Origin: Paenibacillus sp. FSL R10-2782
GTDB lineage: Bacteria > Bacillota > Bacilli > Paenibacillales > Paenibacillaceae
NCBI RefSeq assembly: GCF_038592985.1
Contig: NZ_CP151951.1
Span: 859,001 to 923,000 of the forward strand
Reading direction: 5' to 3'
Length of the DNA stretch: 64,000 nt
The notes beneath the pieces were generated by a model. It saw only the letters and a program-made list of their open reading frames with translations. It was not told where the DNA came from and searched no databases. This document shows positions 1 to 10,079 of the stretch, in pieces. A program made the position numbers and the translations under genes. Numbering within the stretch: position 1 is the stretch's first letter; each line of letters opens with the position of its first letter.

Positions 1-1
1 G

Positions 2-1216
2 TGTGCCTGTGAAGCTTGGGCAGAATTGGGCGTTATTCCAAAAGAGGATACTGTGGCACTGCGTAAGAACGCAAGCTTTGATATCGACCGGATCTATGAG
101 ATTGAACAGGAAACAAGACATGATGTCATTGCTTTTACCCGCACGGTGTCCGAAAGCCTTGGCGACGAGCGCAAATGGGTGCATTACGGCCTGACCTCCA
201 CGGATGTGGTAGATACCGCACTGGGCTACCTGTTGAAGCAGGCGAATGAAATTCTGGAGCGCGATATCTTAAATTTTATTGAAATTTTGAAGGAAAAAGC
301 ACTGGCTTACAAGCATACGCCGATGATGGGTCGTACACACGGGGTACATGCCGAGCCGACAACATTTGGTCTGAAAATGGCTTTGTGGTACGAGGAAATG
401 AAGCGCAATCTGGAACGTTTCCGCTTTGCGGCTGACCAAGTAGAGTACGGTAAAATGTCTGGCGCAGTCGGAACGTACGCTAACATTGATCCAGCGGTAG
501 AGGAGTTTGTGTGCCGCAAGCTGGGAACCAAGCCTGCGCCAATCTCCACTCAAACGCTCCAACGTGATCGTCATGCCGAATATATGGCGACATTGGCACT
601 GGTAGCCACGTCGTTGGATAAATTTGCAACCGAAGTCCGCGCCCTGCAAAAGAGTGAATTCCGTGAGGTGGAAGAAGCCTTCGCAAAGGGCCAAAAAGGA
701 TCTTCCGCGATGCCGCATAAACGCAATCCTATCGGCAGTGAAAATATTTCCGGTCTGGCGCGTGTGATTCGCGGGCATATGGTATCCGCGTATGAGAACG
801 TAACACTGTGGCATGAGCGGGACATTTCGCATTCTTCCGTGGAACGTATCATTTTGCCGGATGCAACAATGCTGTTGAACTACATGCTGAACCGTTTTGG
901 CAATATCGTGAAGAACCTGACGGTCTTCCCTGAAAATATGAAGCGCAATATGGCGCGTACGTATGGTGTACCGTTCTCTGGTCGTATTATGACGAAGCTG
1001 ATCGACAAGGGCTTTAGCCGTGAAAAAGCCTATGATACCGTACAGCCGCGTGCTATGCAGGCATGGGAAGAGCAACGTCAATTCCGTGAAATCGTCGAGG
1101 CGACTCCGGAAATTACCGCTGTGCTCAACGCGGACGAAATTGAGGATGCTTTCAACCCGGCATGGCATCTGAAAAACGTAGATACGATCTTTAAAAAGCT
1201 GGGATTAGGGGAGTAG
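2..1216 (+). CDS. purB: Adenylosuccinate lyase, 5' end outside the window
   Basis: Catalyses two eliminations in purine synthesis: SAICAR to AICAR plus fumarate, and adenylosuccinate to AMP plus fumarate. The open frame runs in from the left edge in phase with base 2; the TTG at 26 is an internal Leu codon, not a start. The aspartase/fumarase superfamily signature [11 protein letters not shown] is encoded near 698-730 and the TH-containing loop ([10 protein letters not shown]) near 330. The gene is first in the visible part of the pur operon (Bacillus order purEKBCSQLFMNHD), so purE and purK probably lie just upstream. The stop at 1214-1216 is followed by an unusually long non-coding spacer. 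The identification is firm; only the N-terminus is missing. Confidence 0.97.
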   Translation, partial: CACEAWAELGVIPKEDTVALRKNASFDIDRIYEIEQETRHDVIAFTRTVSESLGDERKWVHYGLTSTDVVDTALGYLLKQANEILERDILNFIEILKEKALAYKHTPMMGRTHGVHAEPTTFGLKMALWYEEMKRNLERFRFAADQVEYGKMSGAVGTYANIDPAVEEFVCRKLGTKPAPISTQTLQRDRHAEYMATLALVATSLDKFATEVRALQKSEFREVEEAFAKGQKGSSAMPHKRNPIGSENISGLARVIRGHMVSAYENVTLWHERDISHSSVERIILPDATMLLNYMLNRFGNIVKNLTVFPENMKRNMARTYGVPFSGRIMTKLIDKGFSREKAYDTVQPRAMQAWEEQRQFREIVEATPEITAVLNADEIEDAFNPAWHLKNVDTIFKKLGLGE

Positions 1217-1220
1217 GAGG

Positions 1221-1397
1221 GAAGGTTGGCGCTTGGTGAGGCCACTGCGCGAACGGATCATTCTTCCGATTGCTGTTGCCCCTGGATTCCTGTGATTGGA
1301 ATTAAACCCGTAAAGGTTGGAATCCAGGGGCAAAGGCAAGCGCTAACGCTTCTCCAGAACGATTCCGTCCGCTCCGCTGCACCCAGCACCAACCTTC
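1221..1397. repeat. Structured intergenic repeat, copy 1 of 3
   Basis: A long imperfect palindrome. The outer arms are GAAGGTTGG (1221-1229) and CCAACCTTC (1389-1397). The inner stem is a perfect 15-bp inverted repeat, TTGCCCCTGGATTCC at 1276-1290 with its complement at 1319-1333. The core around CTGTTGCC and the segment CAAAGGC-AGCGC recur at 7575-7815 and 40637-40780 with paired base changes in the stem. The element encodes no transposase. It could be a MITE-like repeat or an RNA structure. Confidence 0.75.
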
Positions 1398-1456
1398 GTG
1401 TGGGAGCAGAACTAGGGGAAGGTGCGGCACAGTAAGATGCCGCACCGACCCAAAGA

Positions 1457-1760
1457 GCGATGGAAAAGCGTGTTTCACTGCTTTTCTATCGCAAGCAACC
1501 GTTCTTGGGATGGCTTCCGAATTTGCGTAGCAAACAGTCCGCAGTCCTCCCAGGAACGCGCAAGGCTCAAGAAGCGAAGCCTTGAGCCACCGCGTAAGTG
1601 CGCAGCGTAGCACATGCGCACGACAGGCGAAGCCTGAATGCTCGGCGGCATGACGTGCCGAGCACGGCCATAGGCCGAGGGCTAGGCGATATGCAAGCCG
1701 CCAAGCCAAGGTCGAGCCGTAAGCGGCATATAACTTGCCGCTTGGACTTGGAAGCGTTAA
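1457..1760. repeat. Array of short hairpins with GCGWAGC loops
   Basis: A run of small inverted repeats. Examples are GATGGAAAAGC...GCTTTTCTATC (1457-1490), CAAGGCT...AGCCTTG (1561-1584), GTGCGC...GCGCAC (1599-1622) and GCTCGGC...GCCGAGC (about 1640-1663). The heptamer GCGAAGC or GCGTAGC occurs at 1525, 1574, 1605 and 1627, each time at or beside a hairpin tip. The same arrangement recurs at 7960-8100. The function is unknown. Confidence 0.6.
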
Positions 1761-2002
1761 TACGTTGCGATTACGTAAAAACGGCGCTCTGCACCAACGT
1801 AAAAGCGTTGCTGGATTAAAGCTTGTGCCAACAAGCCTTAATCCAGCGGAACGCGCTCGTCCCACCCAAAATTCCAATAACCCGCACCATCCGCTGCTCA
1901 CTACGCCAACTCTTGCGGGAGTCCCGAGGGGAGCAACCCTGGGGGTCCTCCCCGAGGGGAGGATTTAGGAGGGGAATACTCTTTTGAAAGAGGTGTAATG
2001 AA

Positions 2003-2884
2003 ATGTCATTGTCTACCGCCGAGGGTCTGATCCATGCGCCGCTCTTGTACAAAGGCAAGGTGCGTGAGCTGTATGATCTCGGAGAGCATTTTCTGATTGT
2101 CGTGACGGACCGGATTTCGGCTTTTGATTACGTTTTGGAGCCACCCGTGCCCGAAAAGGGGAATGTGCTGAATAAGCTCAGTGCTTTCTGGTTTGAACAG
2201 ACGAAGGATTTGTTGGAGAACCATGTTGTGCATACCGATGTGAACAAGCTCGGGCATGTGATCGACGAACAGAATAAAGAATTGCTGAAAGACCGGATCA
2301 TGGTCACGCTGAAGGCCGAACGCATCGATATTGAGTGTGTGGTGCGCGGATATATTACCGGAGGCGGCTGGCGTCAGTATGAGCAGAACGGTGAGGTGAA
2401 CGGTATTCCATTGCCGAAGGGACTACGTAAAAATGAGCGTTTTCCCAAGCCTTTATTTACACCTGCTGCGAAAAATGATGTCGGACACGACGAGGACATT
2501 TCCCTTCATCAGATGAAAGAGCTGGTTGGGGCCCGGCTGACAGATGAGCTTGAGGAAAAAAGCCTGGCGTTGTACGAGTTTGCGCGTGCTTTCTGTGAGA
2601 AGCGGGGAATTATTTTAGCGGATTGCAAGTTTGAGTTTGGTCTTGTTGACGGAAAGGTTATCTTGATTGACGAAATTTTCACCCCGGATGCATCCCGTTT
2701 CTGGGCACAGGAAGAGTATGAGCTGGATGTCGAGATTGACAGCATGGACAAGGAACCGGTGCGAAGCTATTTAGCTGCATCGGGTTGGGACAAGAACAGC
2801 AAGCCCGCTCCATTGCCTGCTGAGGTCGTAGAAGAAACGACTGCAAGATATACGGATATTTGGCGGCGTCTGACGGCACAGTAA
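2003..2884 (+). CDS. purC: SAICAR synthase, long (Ade1-like) form
   Basis: Joins CAIR and aspartate with ATP to make SAICAR, the step before PurB. The product has 293 residues. It shows the SAICAR synthetase pattern RGYITGGGWRQY near residue 113 and an N-terminal LYKGKVRELYDLG strand-loop. The length and the DRISAFDYVLEPPVPEKG segment resemble the roughly 300-residue Ade1 type rather than the roughly 240-residue PurC of Bacillus subtilis. The start is ATG 2003, with GAGGTG about 10 bases upstream. It sits behind the long spacer and 58 bp before purS. Confidence 0.95.
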   Translation: MSLSTAEGLIHAPLLYKGKVRELYDLGEHFLIVVTDRISAFDYVLEPPVPEKGNVLNKLSAFWFEQTKDLLENHVVHTDVNKLGHVIDEQNKELLKDRIMVTLKAERIDIECVVRGYITGGGWRQYEQNGEVNGIPLPKGLRKNERFPKPLFTPAAKNDVGHDEDISLHQMKELVGARLTDELEEKSLALYEFARAFCEKRGIILADCKFEFGLVDGKVILIDEIFTPDASRFWAQEEYELDVEIDSMDKEPVRSYLAASGWDKNSKPAPLPAEVVEETTARYTDIWRRLTAQ

Positions 2885-2942
2885 ATAGTATTCATAATTC
2901 AACCAATAGGATTCATCCATTCGGAGGAGGAACTGAAGGAAC

Positions 2943-3188
2943 ATGATTAAAGCAACGGTCTATGTCACAATTAAGCAAAGCGTTTTGGACCCGCAAGGGG
3001 TTGCGGTGCAAGGCGCACTGCATTCTATGGGCTTCGGAGAAGTGGACAGCGTCAGAATTGGTAAGTATATGGAATTGAATCTGGATACAACAGACCGCGA
3101 GAGTGCAGAAAAGCGCGTCATCGAGATGTGCGAAAAGCTGTTGGCCAACACGGTCATTGAAGACTACCGCTACGAACTGGAGGGCTGA
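2943..3188 (+). CDS. purS: FGAM synthase small subunit PurS
   Basis: An 81-residue structural subunit that holds the glutaminase PurQ and the synthetase PurL together in the FGAM synthase complex. It has the usual PurS pattern: an [19 protein letters not shown] start, a G-V-R-GK centre ([12 protein letters not shown]) and a C-terminal VIEDYRYEL. The ribosome site GGAGGAGG lies about 10 bases upstream. Only 4 bases separate it from purQ, as expected for a stoichiometric complex. Confidence 0.95.
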   Translation: MIKATVYVTIKQSVLDPQGVAVQGALHSMGFGEVDSVRIGKYMELNLDTTDRESAEKRVIEMCEKLLANTVIEDYRYELEG

Positions 3189-3192
3189 TTCC

Positions 3193-3882
3193 ATGAAATT
3201 TGCAGTTCTGGTTTTTCCGGGCTCCAACTGTGATATTGACTGCTATAAGGCGGTAGAGGACACGGTCGGTGAACCTGTCGATTATGTTTGGCATACTGCG
3301 ACGGATCTGTCGCCTTATGATTGTATTCTTGTTCCAGGAGGTTTCTCCTACGGGGATTACCTGCGCTGCGGCGCGATTTCCCGGTTTGCCCCGGTGATGA
3401 AGGAAGTAGCTAAAGCGGCTGCCGAGGGCAAATACATTTTGGGTATTTGCAACGGTTTTCAAATTTTGACCGAGGCTGGGCTGTTGCCGGGTGCTTTACG
3501 CCGTAATTTGTCGATGAAGTTCCGTTGCCACGATACGGTGTTGAAGGTTGCGAATAACGAAACGCCTTTTACAAAAGATTATGCTGCCGGTGAAGAGATC
3601 GTCATTCCGATCGCCCACGGTGAAGGCAACTATTACTGTGATAATGAGACGCTGGCTCGCTTGCAGGCGAATAACCAGATCGTATTTACGTATAAAGATA
3701 ATCCTAACGGTTCCGTAACGGATATCGCAGGAATTTGTAATGAGCAAGGAAACGTGCTGGGCATGATGCCTCACCCGGAACGCGCGGTGGACGCATTGCT
3801 TGGAACGGATGACGGCAAACGTATGTTTACATCTATTTTGAACGCTTGGAGGGATCGTCATGGCGCAGCAAGTGTCCGCTAA
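3193..3882 (+). CDS. purQ: FGAM synthase glutaminase subunit PurQ
   Basis: Class I glutamine amidotransferase that supplies ammonia to PurL. The 229-residue protein has the nucleophile elbow GICNGFQ (Cys) and the C-terminal His-Glu pair in [10 protein letters not shown]. The ATG at 3193 is chosen because [14 protein letters not shown] is the family N-terminus; the frame stays open 90 bases further up, into purS. The 3' end overlaps purL by 23 bases, suggesting translational coupling. Confidence 0.96.
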   Translation: MKFAVLVFPGSNCDIDCYKAVEDTVGEPVDYVWHTATDLSPYDCILVPGGFSYGDYLRCGAISRFAPVMKEVAKAAAEGKYILGICNGFQILTEAGLLPGALRRNLSMKFRCHDTVLKVANNETPFTKDYAAGEEIVIPIAHGEGNYYCDNETLARLQANNQIVFTYKDNPNGSVTDIAGICNEQGNVLGMMPHPERAVDALLGTDDGKRMFTSILNAWRDRHGAASVR

Positions 3883-6103
3883 GGAACCAACGGCAGAGCA
3901 GGTTGCCGAGCATAAACTGTATCAGCAGATGGGTGTGTCGGACAGCGAATATGCGTTGATCTGTGAATTCATGGGACGTCAGCCGAACTATACGGAGATT
4001 GGCGTATTTAGTGTCATGTGGTCAGAGCATTGTGCTTACAAAAACTCCAAGCCGTTGCTGCGTCGTTTTCCAACGAGTGGTCCGCGAGTTCTGATGGGAC
4101 CGGGTGAAGGCGCAGGGATTGTAGACATCGGTGATAACCAGGCGGTTGTCTTTAAAATCGAAAGTCATAACCATCCGTCGGCTGTGGAGCCTTTTCAGGG
4201 GGCAGCGACAGGGGTCGGCGGCATCATCCGTGATATTTTCTCCATGGGCGCAAGACCTGTGGCGGTGCTGAACTCCTTGCGTTTTGGCAAGCTGGAGAGC
4301 GACCGTGTGAAGTATTTGTTCGAGCATGTGGTATCCGGTATTGCGGGATATGGGAACTGTATCGGTATTCCGACGGTAGGCGGCGAGGTTGTATTCGATG
4401 AAAGTTACGAAGGCAATCCACTCGTCAATGCGATGTGTGTCGGACTGATTGACCATGATAAAATCCAGCGCGGTGTTGCTAAAGGGGTCGGTAACCCGGT
4501 GTTTTATGTGGGACCGCCGACAGGCCGTGACGGGATTCACGGAGCGACCTTCGCATCGGTTGAGCTGACCGAGGAATCCGAAGCGAATCGCACCGCGGTT
4601 CAGGTAGGTGATCCATTTATGGAGAAGCTGGTCATGGAATCATGTCTGGAGCTGATCGACAGCGGTATTGTGTTGGGTATTCAGGATATGGGCGCGGCAG
4701 GACTTACTTGCTCCAGTGCAGAAATGGCGAGTAAGGCTGGCAACGGCCTTGAGCTGTATCTGGATCAGGTACCGCAGCGTGAAGAGGGTATGACACCTTA
4801 TGAAATGATGCTGTCTGAATCTCAGGAACGCATGCTGTTCGTAGTAGAACCGAAGGATGAAGCACAGGCGCTGGAAATTTTCGAGCGTTGGGGTGTCATT
4901 TGTGCCAAGGTCGGCAAGGTGACGGATGACGGGCGTCTGCGTTTGTTCCATCATGATGAAGTGGTGGGTGACATGCCAGTGACAGCGCTGGTGGACGAGT
5001 GTCCGATTTACGATAAGCCATCTGAAGTTCCTGCTTATTATGAGCAAAACGCTGGCATTGACACACTGCGTTATGCAGAAGTGACGGATTTGAACGATGC
5101 ACTGAAAAAGGTATTGTCTTCGCCAAGTGTAGCCAGTAAAAAATGGGTATATGAGCAGTATGATTACATGGTTCGCACCAGCACGGCCGTTCGTCCGGGC
5201 TCGGATGCAGCCGTAGTGACGGTGCGCGGAACCCGCAAGGGACTTGCTATGACAACAGATTGTAACGGACGTTATGTATACCTTGACCCAGAGGTAGGCG
5301 GACGGATTGCGGTCAGCGAAGCAGCACGTAATATTGTATGCTCCGGCGGCGAACCGCTAGCGATCACGGACAACCTGAACTTCGGTAACCCTGAGAAACC
5401 GGATATTTTCTGGCAAATGGAAAAAGCCGTGGACGGGATGGCAGAAGCTTGCCGCGTACTGGATACACCTGTTATCGGAGGCAATGTCAGCTTGTACAAC
5501 GAAAATGCCAAAGGCTCCATCTATCCGACGCCTGTTGTGGGCATGGTAGGTCTGGTGCATGATACGGATCATATTACGACACAAGGCTTTAAGGCCGAAG
5601 GTGACGTGATTTTCCTGGTGGGAGAAACGAAGGCTGAGCTGGGAGGCAGTGAGTTCCAGGCTGTCGTACACGGTGTATCTGAGGGACGTCCACCTGAGCT
5701 GGATTTGAACGTGGAGAAAAAGCTGCTGAATGCGGTGCTTAGCGCCATCCAAACAGGCTTGGTACAATCTGCGCATGATTTGGCAGAGGGCGGATTGGCT
5801 GTAGCGCTTGCGGAATCCGGGATTAGTGGCGGATTGGGAGCACAGGTGAACGTAGAAACGACCTTGCGTCCTGACCATGCTTTGTTTAGCGAAAGTCAGT
5901 CCCGCATTTTGTTGTCTGCATCGCCAGATCAAGCGTCTGCGCTGGAAGCACATCTGCTTGGTTTGGGAGTGCCAGTTACCGTATTAGGAAAAGTTGAAGG
6001 ATCACAATTGACAGTAGAGGTGAACGGACAACCCGCTTTGAACGAGGCAGTCGCCAGTTTGAAGCAAATCTGGGAGGATGTCATTCCATGTCTGATGAAA
6101 TAA
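3860..6103 (+). CDS. purL: FGAM synthase large subunit PurL
   Basis: ATP-dependent synthetase that converts FGAR to FGAM with ammonia channelled from PurQ. At 747 residues it is the short PurL type used with separate PurS and PurQ. It shows the AIR-synthase-related (PurM-like) duplicated fold: [18 protein letters not shown] near the N-terminus, IESHNHPS in the first nucleotide site, and [16 protein letters not shown] in the C-terminal half. It overlaps purQ upstream (23 bp) and purF downstream (16 bp). Confidence 0.97.
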   Translation: MAQQVSAKEPTAEQVAEHKLYQQMGVSDSEYALICEFMGRQPNYTEIGVFSVMWSEHCAYKNSKPLLRRFPTSGPRVLMGPGEGAGIVDIGDNQAVVFKIESHNHPSAVEPFQGAATGVGGIIRDIFSMGARPVAVLNSLRFGKLESDRVKYLFEHVVSGIAGYGNCIGIPTVGGEVVFDESYEGNPLVNAMCVGLIDHDKIQRGVAKGVGNPVFYVGPPTGRDGIHGATFASVELTEESEANRTAVQVGDPFMEKLVMESCLELIDSGIVLGIQDMGAAGLTCSSAEMASKAGNGLELYLDQVPQREEGMTPYEMMLSESQERMLFVVEPKDEAQALEIFERWGVICAKVGKVTDDGRLRLFHHDEVVGDMPVTALVDECPIYDKPSEVPAYYEQNAGIDTLRYAEVTDLNDALKKVLSSPSVASKKWVYEQYDYMVRTSTAVRPGSDAAVVTVRGTRKGLAMTTDCNGRYVYLDPEVGGRIAVSEAARNIVCSGGEPLAITDNLNFGNPEKPDIFWQMEKAVDGMAEACRVLDTPVIGGNVSLYNENAKGSIYPTPVVGMVGLVHDTDHITTQGFKAEGDVIFLVGETKAELGGSEFQAVVHGVSEGRPPELDLNVEKKLLNAVLSAIQTGLVQSAHDLAEGGLAVALAESGISGGLGAQVNVETTLRPDHALFSESQSRILLSASPDQASALEAHLLGLGVPVTVLGKVEGSQLTVEVNGQPALNEAVASLKQIWEDVIPCLMK

Positions 6104-7569
6104 CAGCACGGACGTTGTGGACTGGAGATTATTATAATGAAGGCTCTGGTAAAGAGGGGCTGTTTGATAAATTAAAAGAGGAATGCGGCGTGTTCGGAGT
6201 GTATAGACACTCCGATGCTGCTTCCCTTGCATATTACGGATTGCACGCACTCCAGCATCGCGGAGAAGAAAGCGCGGGCATCTGTGTGAGCAGTGGCGAC
6301 GAGTTCCATTATCATCGTGGAATGGGTCTTGTTAAGGAAGTGTTCAATAAAGATTTGATGGCTTCGCTGACAGGCGACATTGCCATAGGGCATGTGCGCT
6401 ACTCAACAAGTGGAGACAGTAAGCTGACGAATGCGCAGCCCTTGGTTTTCAAATATCGTGATGGCGATCTGGCAGTAGCGACAAACGGCAATATCGTGAA
6501 TGCCTTGCAAATCCGGCATGAGCTGGAGCAGGGCGGTTCTATTTTTCAAACGACAAGCGATACCGAGGTCGTTGCGCATCTAATCGCCCGGTCGTCCAAA
6601 GATTTGGTGGAAGCGGCCAAGGATGCATTGAAGCGTATTGTCGGCGGGTTTGCTTTTCTCATTATGACCAACGACAAGCTGTTGGTTGCTTCCGATCCCA
6701 ATGGCTTGCGTCCATTGACGATGGGCAGATTGGGAGACGCATATTTGTTTGCTTCCGAAACGTGTGCTTTGGAAACGATTGGAGCAGAGCTGTTGCGCGA
6801 TATCGAGCCAGGTGAACTGCTAGTGCTGGATAAAAACGGACTGCACGAGGACCGTTACAGTGAAGGCAAGCACCGTAAAGCACTGTGCGCGATGGAATAT
6901 ATTTATTTTGCCCGTCCGGACAGCGACCTGAACGGAGCCAATCTTCATGCCGCACGCAAACGGATGGGGAGCCAGATGGCGTTGGAAGCTTTTGTCGATG
7001 CCGATTTGGTTACTGGGGTACCGGATTCCAGTATTTCTGCGGCGATTGGTTATGCAGAGCAGACAGGTATTCCTTATGAGCTGGGCATGATTAAAAATAA
7101 ATACACTGGACGTACCTTCATTCAGCCGAGCCAGGAGCTACGCGAGCAGGGTGTGAAAATGAAGCTGAGCGCTGTACGCCGCGTTGTCGAAGGTAAACGG
7201 GTCATCATGATCGACGACTCTATCGTCCGGGGTACTACGTCCCGTCGAATCGTGAATATGCTACGGGATGCGGGGGCGCTAGAGGTACATGTACGTATTA
7301 CCTCGCCGCCCTTCAAAAACCCGTGCTTCTACGGTATCGACACGCCGGATCGCCGGGAACTGATCGCGTCGTCCAAAACAGTTGAGGAAATCCGTCAGGA
7401 GATTAACGCCGATTCGCTCTATTTTATGAGTGCCGAGGGCTTGATCGCCGCTGTAGGCGGGTATAACGAAGAGGATTACAAAGGCGGCTTGTGCCTGGCC
7501 TGCTTCGATAATGATTATCCGACTCAAGTGGATTTCAAAGGCGAAGAAAAGTTCGGATGTAGTTGTTAG
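6088..7569 (+). CDS. purF: Amidophosphoribosyltransferase
   Basis: Commits PRPP to purine synthesis by making phosphoribosylamine from glutamine. The catalytic Cys of the N-terminal glutaminase domain is residue 33 (EECGVFGVY), so a propeptide of about 32 residues must be removed, longer than the 11 residues known for B. subtilis PurF. The PRPP-binding loop [13 protein letters not shown] lies in the C-terminal half. The C-terminal LACFD and FGCSC cysteines fit the [4Fe-4S] type of PurF. The start lies inside purL; the stop is followed by the second long spacer. Confidence 0.96.
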   Translation: MSDEITARTLWTGDYYNEGSGKEGLFDKLKEECGVFGVYRHSDAASLAYYGLHALQHRGEESAGICVSSGDEFHYHRGMGLVKEVFNKDLMASLTGDIAIGHVRYSTSGDSKLTNAQPLVFKYRDGDLAVATNGNIVNALQIRHELEQGGSIFQTTSDTEVVAHLIARSSKDLVEAAKDALKRIVGGFAFLIMTNDKLLVASDPNGLRPLTMGRLGDAYLFASETCALETIGAELLRDIEPGELLVLDKNGLHEDRYSEGKHRKALCAMEYIYFARPDSDLNGANLHAARKRMGSQMALEAFVDADLVTGVPDSSISAAIGYAEQTGIPYELGMIKNKYTGRTFIQPSQELREQGVKMKLSAVRRVVEGKRVIMIDDSIVRGTTSRRIVNMLRDAGALEVHVRITSPPFKNPCFYGIDTPDRRELIASSKTVEEIRQEINADSLYFMSAEGLIAAVGGYNEEDYKGGLCLACFDNDYPTQVDFKGEEKFGCSC

Positions 7570-7574
7570 TAGAA

Positions 7575-7815
7575 GGAACAAAAGAGGTGCAGCAGTGCAT
7601 GGTGGGTATGGGGATGGCGGTTCTGAGGGGAGCACTCCGCGTGTGGAAGGTTCTTCCGATCGCTGTTGCCGCTGGATTCCTGGGTTAAAATAACCCTTTA
7701 CAGGGTTGGAATCCAGCGGCAAAGGCGAACGCTTCGCTTCTCCAGAATCCTTCCACCCGCTCCGTTCCGCAGATGTGCATTCTTATTGCAGCAATGCATG
7801 TTCCTCTTTTGTTCC
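7575..7815. repeat. Structured intergenic repeat, copy 2 of 3
   Basis: The outer arms are a perfect 13-bp inverted repeat, GGAACAAAAGAGG (7575-7587) and its complement (7803-7815). The inner stem is again a perfect 15-bp inverted repeat, TTGCCGCTGGATTCC at 7666-7680 with its complement at 7708-7722. Compared with copy 1 the sixth stem pair is G-C instead of C-G, changed on both arms, so pairing is kept. Confidence 0.75.
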
Positions 7816-7959
7816 CACGGGGAAGAGGTAAGGTAGTTAAAAACTCATGGCATAATTATTTCATGCCATGAGTTTTTAAAGGGGCAGGTGGCTCAAGAAA
7901 GCCACCTGTTCACTTAGCAGTTTAGTAGCCAGTGCGCGCTAAGCGACTAGCCGTACAGC

Positions 7960-8110
7960 AGGCAGAGCGAAGCTGCCTGCCTCAAGGTGCAAAGAAGTAA
8001 GCCGCCCGTTGGCGCTGCTCACTTCTTTGCCCGGCACATCCCCGCCTTTGCGAAGCAAACAGCCCGGGATGTGCCCCGCCGCCGCTGCGAAAGGCGGCCA
8101 CGCACCAAAG
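7960..8110. repeat. Second array of hairpins with GCGAAGC tips
   Basis: Short inverted repeats in sequence: GCAGGCA...TGCCTGC (about 7958-7980) with GCGAAGC at 7967-7973 in its loop, AAAGAAGT...ACTTCTTT (about 7991-8028), and GGCACATCCC...GGGATGTGCC (about 8034-8076) with TTTGCGAAGCAAA inside (GCGAAGC at 8050-8056). The last is followed by a CCGCC...GGCGG hairpin. It mirrors the array before purC. Confidence 0.6.
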
Positions 8111-8309
8111 CGTGTCCTTGTCATTTGCGGGAAGGACCCGCAAAAATGACAACGGAAAACACGCGACTCCTAGCACGAACCAACCACCAAGCAACACCCA
8201 ATCCTACGCATCTGACCGACTCTTGAGGGGTCCAGGGGGAGCAGCCCCATGGAATCCTCCCTATTAGGGAGGACTTAGGAGGGTCAATCATTTGAAGGAG
8301 TGTTCATGA

Positions 8310-9350
8310 ATGTCCGAAGCATACAAAAACGCAGGGGTAGATATCGCTGCCGGTAATGAAGCAGTAGAACGGATGAAAAAGCACGTCAAACGTACCTTCC
8401 GTCCCGAAGTGCTGACGGATTTAGGCGGATTCGGTGCGTTGTTCGGCCTGAATAAGGATAAATACGAGGAGCCCGTACTCGTTTCCGGTACGGATGGAGT
8501 CGGCACGAAGCTAAAGCTTGCTTTCGCAATGGATCGTCATGACACCATTGGTATTGATGCGGTTGCGATGTGTGTGAACGATATTGTCGTCGGGGGCGCG
8601 GAACCGCTCTTTTTTCTCGACTACCTTGCTTGTGACAAGGTTATACCCGAGAAAATCGAAGCTATTGTTGCCGGGATCGCTGAGGGCTGCCATCAGTCGG
8701 GTTGTGCGCTGGTTGGCGGTGAAACCGCAGAAATGCCAGGAATGTACAGTGATGGTGAATATGATATTGCTGGATTCACGGTCGGCATTGTAGATAAAAG
8801 CAAGATCATTAATGGCAGCTCCATTGCCCCTGGAGATACGGTTATCGGACTTGCCTCCAGCGGAGTACACAGCAATGGCTTCTCACTGGTTCGCAAGCTG
8901 TTATTGGAACAGCAGGGGTACAGTCTGCATGATGAAATTGAAGGCTTAGACGGCAAGCTGGGCGATGTATTGCTGGAGCCTACGAAAATCTATGTAAAAT
9001 CCGTTTTGGCATTGCTGGACAAGGTAAAAGTAAAAGGCATGGCGCATATCACAGGCGGCGGTTTTATCGAAAATATTCCAAGAGTGCTGCCAGATCACGT
9101 TAATGTGGATATAGAATACGGCGCTTGGCCGATTCTGCCGATCTTCCAGCTCATGCAGGAAAAAGGCGCAATCTCCAACAAAGACATGTTCACAACCTTT
9201 AATATGGGGATTGGAATGATTGTCGTTGTGGACGCTGAGCACGCGCAGGCTGCGCTGGAAGTTCTGAAAGAACAGGGCGAAGCTGCTTATGTGATCGGAA
9301 AAGTAACGGAAGGCAGTTCTATCGTGACCTTTACGGGAGCCGAGGTGTAA
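8310..9350 (+). CDS. purM: AIR synthetase (FGAM cyclo-ligase)
   Basis: Closes the imidazole ring of FGAM to give AIR, using ATP. The 346-residue length is typical. The family landmarks [37 protein letters not shown] and [14 protein letters not shown] are all present, as is the C-terminal [15 protein letters not shown]. The start is ATG 8310, preceded by GAAGGAG. The stop overlaps the purN start by one base (TAATG), so the two are translationally coupled. Confidence 0.97.
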   Translation: MSEAYKNAGVDIAAGNEAVERMKKHVKRTFRPEVLTDLGGFGALFGLNKDKYEEPVLVSGTDGVGTKLKLAFAMDRHDTIGIDAVAMCVNDIVVGGAEPLFFLDYLACDKVIPEKIEAIVAGIAEGCHQSGCALVGGETAEMPGMYSDGEYDIAGFTVGIVDKSKIINGSSIAPGDTVIGLASSGVHSNGFSLVRKLLLEQQGYSLHDEIEGLDGKLGDVLLEPTKIYVKSVLALLDKVKVKGMAHITGGGFIENIPRVLPDHVNVDIEYGAWPILPIFQLMQEKGAISNKDMFTTFNMGIGMIVVVDAEHAQAALEVLKEQGEAAYVIGKVTEGSSIVTFTGAEV

Positions 9351-9964
9351 TGAACGAGTACAGGATTGCTGTTTTTGCATCAGGTGAAGGAACGAATTTT
9401 CAGTCATTGGTGGATGCGGCTGCACGAGATGAACTGGGCGGGGCAACGATAGAACTGCTGATCTGTGACAAGCCTGCGGCTCCTGCTGTAGCCAGAGCTC
9501 AGAAAGCCGACATTGTGTGTCACACGTTTCGACCCAAGGAATATGCTTCCCGCGAAGATTATGAGCGTGAATTGGTTGCTCTGCTGGAGCAGAAATCCAT
9601 TGATCTCGTCGTGTTAGCAGGCTACATGCGTTTGCTATCTAGCGTCATGGTAGATGCCTACGCGGGTAAAATCATCAATATTCATCCTTCGCTACTTCCT
9701 GCATTTCCAGGGAAAGACGCTGTTGGACAGGCATTGGCCTATGGGGTCAAGGTCAGCGGGGTCACCGTTCATTTTGTGGACGGTGGGATGGATACGGGAG
9801 CAATTATTGCCCAACGTGTCGTGGAGGTACAAGACCATGACACAGCGGAATCCCTATCCGCAGCTATTCAATCCGTGGAACGTCAGCTATATCCAGAGGT
9901 AGTTGGCAGGCTGGCTCAAGCCAAAATCCAATTAGATGGCCGCAAGGTAACTTCACTTCTCTAA
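9350..9964 (+). CDS. purN: GAR transformylase (folate-dependent)
   Basis: Formylates GAR with 10-formyl-tetrahydrofolate. The 204-residue protein begins with the phosphate loop RIAVFASGEGTNFQ. It carries the catalytic Asn-His in INIHPSLLPAFPG and the third catalytic Asp in DGGMDTG. It is coupled to purM by a TAATG overlap. A 115-bp spacer with a degenerate AGGATTTTGCAAAATCCT-type palindrome (10043-10063) separates it from purH. Confidence 0.96.
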   Translation: MNEYRIAVFASGEGTNFQSLVDAAARDELGGATIELLICDKPAAPAVARAQKADIVCHTFRPKEYASREDYERELVALLEQKSIDLVVLAGYMRLLSSVMVDAYAGKIINIHPSLLPAFPGKDAVGQALAYGVKVSGVTVHFVDGGMDTGAIIAQRVVEVQDHDTAESLSAAIQSVERQLYPEVVGRLAQAKIQLDGRKVTSLL

Positions 9965-10042
9965 AGATGATTGTAATTTGTCATATCAAGGATGCCGTAC
10001 AGGCATTTTCCGATATTTCTCGGGAAATAAATTGATAAAACG

Positions 10043-10063
10043 GAATTTTTCAAAATCCTGAAG
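10043..10063. repeat. Dispersed palindrome, degenerate copy
   Basis: The sequence GAATTTTTCAAAATCCTGAAG matches the AGGATTTTGCAAAATCCT palindrome whose perfect copy is at 41459-41476. It lies in the purN-purH spacer, just upstream of the purH ribosome site. Confidence 0.5.
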
Positions 10064-10079
10064 AACTAAAGGAGGAGAA

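Larger units (their letters stand above)
1217..2002. other. Long structured non-coding spacer, purB-purC
   Basis: The 786 bp between purB and purC hold no convincing gene. They hold three parts: a long imperfect palindrome (1221-1397), an array of short hairpins (about 1457-1760), and a G-rich leader directly upstream of purC (about 1925-2000). The spacer between purF and purM (7570-8309) has the same three parts in the same order, and the leader parts align well. In most relatives these pur genes are closely spaced, so the spacer looks like an insertion. It has no intrinsic terminator with a clear T-run, so read-through into purC is likely. Confidence 0.7.
7570..8309. other. Long structured non-coding spacer, purF-purM
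   Basis: A 740-bp region without a supported gene. It has the same three-part plan as the purB-purC spacer: a long palindromic element (7575-7815), a hairpin array with GCGAAGC tips (7960-8100), and a G-rich leader (about 8232-8300) that aligns with the purC leader, including the TTAGGAGGG segment and the TTGAA-GAG-TGT ribosome-site region. A further AT-rich inverted repeat, AAAAACTCATGGCAT...ATGCCATGAGTTTTT, lies at about 7840-7878. Confidence 0.7.

Noticed and set aside
269..1168. 299-residue open frame on the minus strand inside purB
   Set aside because: Antisense shadow of purB with Cys/His/Arg-rich composition typical of non-coding translation.
1226..1968. Several short open frames in the purB-purC spacer, both strands
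   Set aside because: They cross hairpins and inverted repeats, lack ribosome sites, and their peptides repeat the palindrome (for example CCCPWIPVIG). The region is better explained as structured non-coding DNA.
7939..8226. Short open frames in the purF-purM spacer
   Set aside because: Same reasons as for the first spacer; they overlap one another on opposite strands across a hairpin array.
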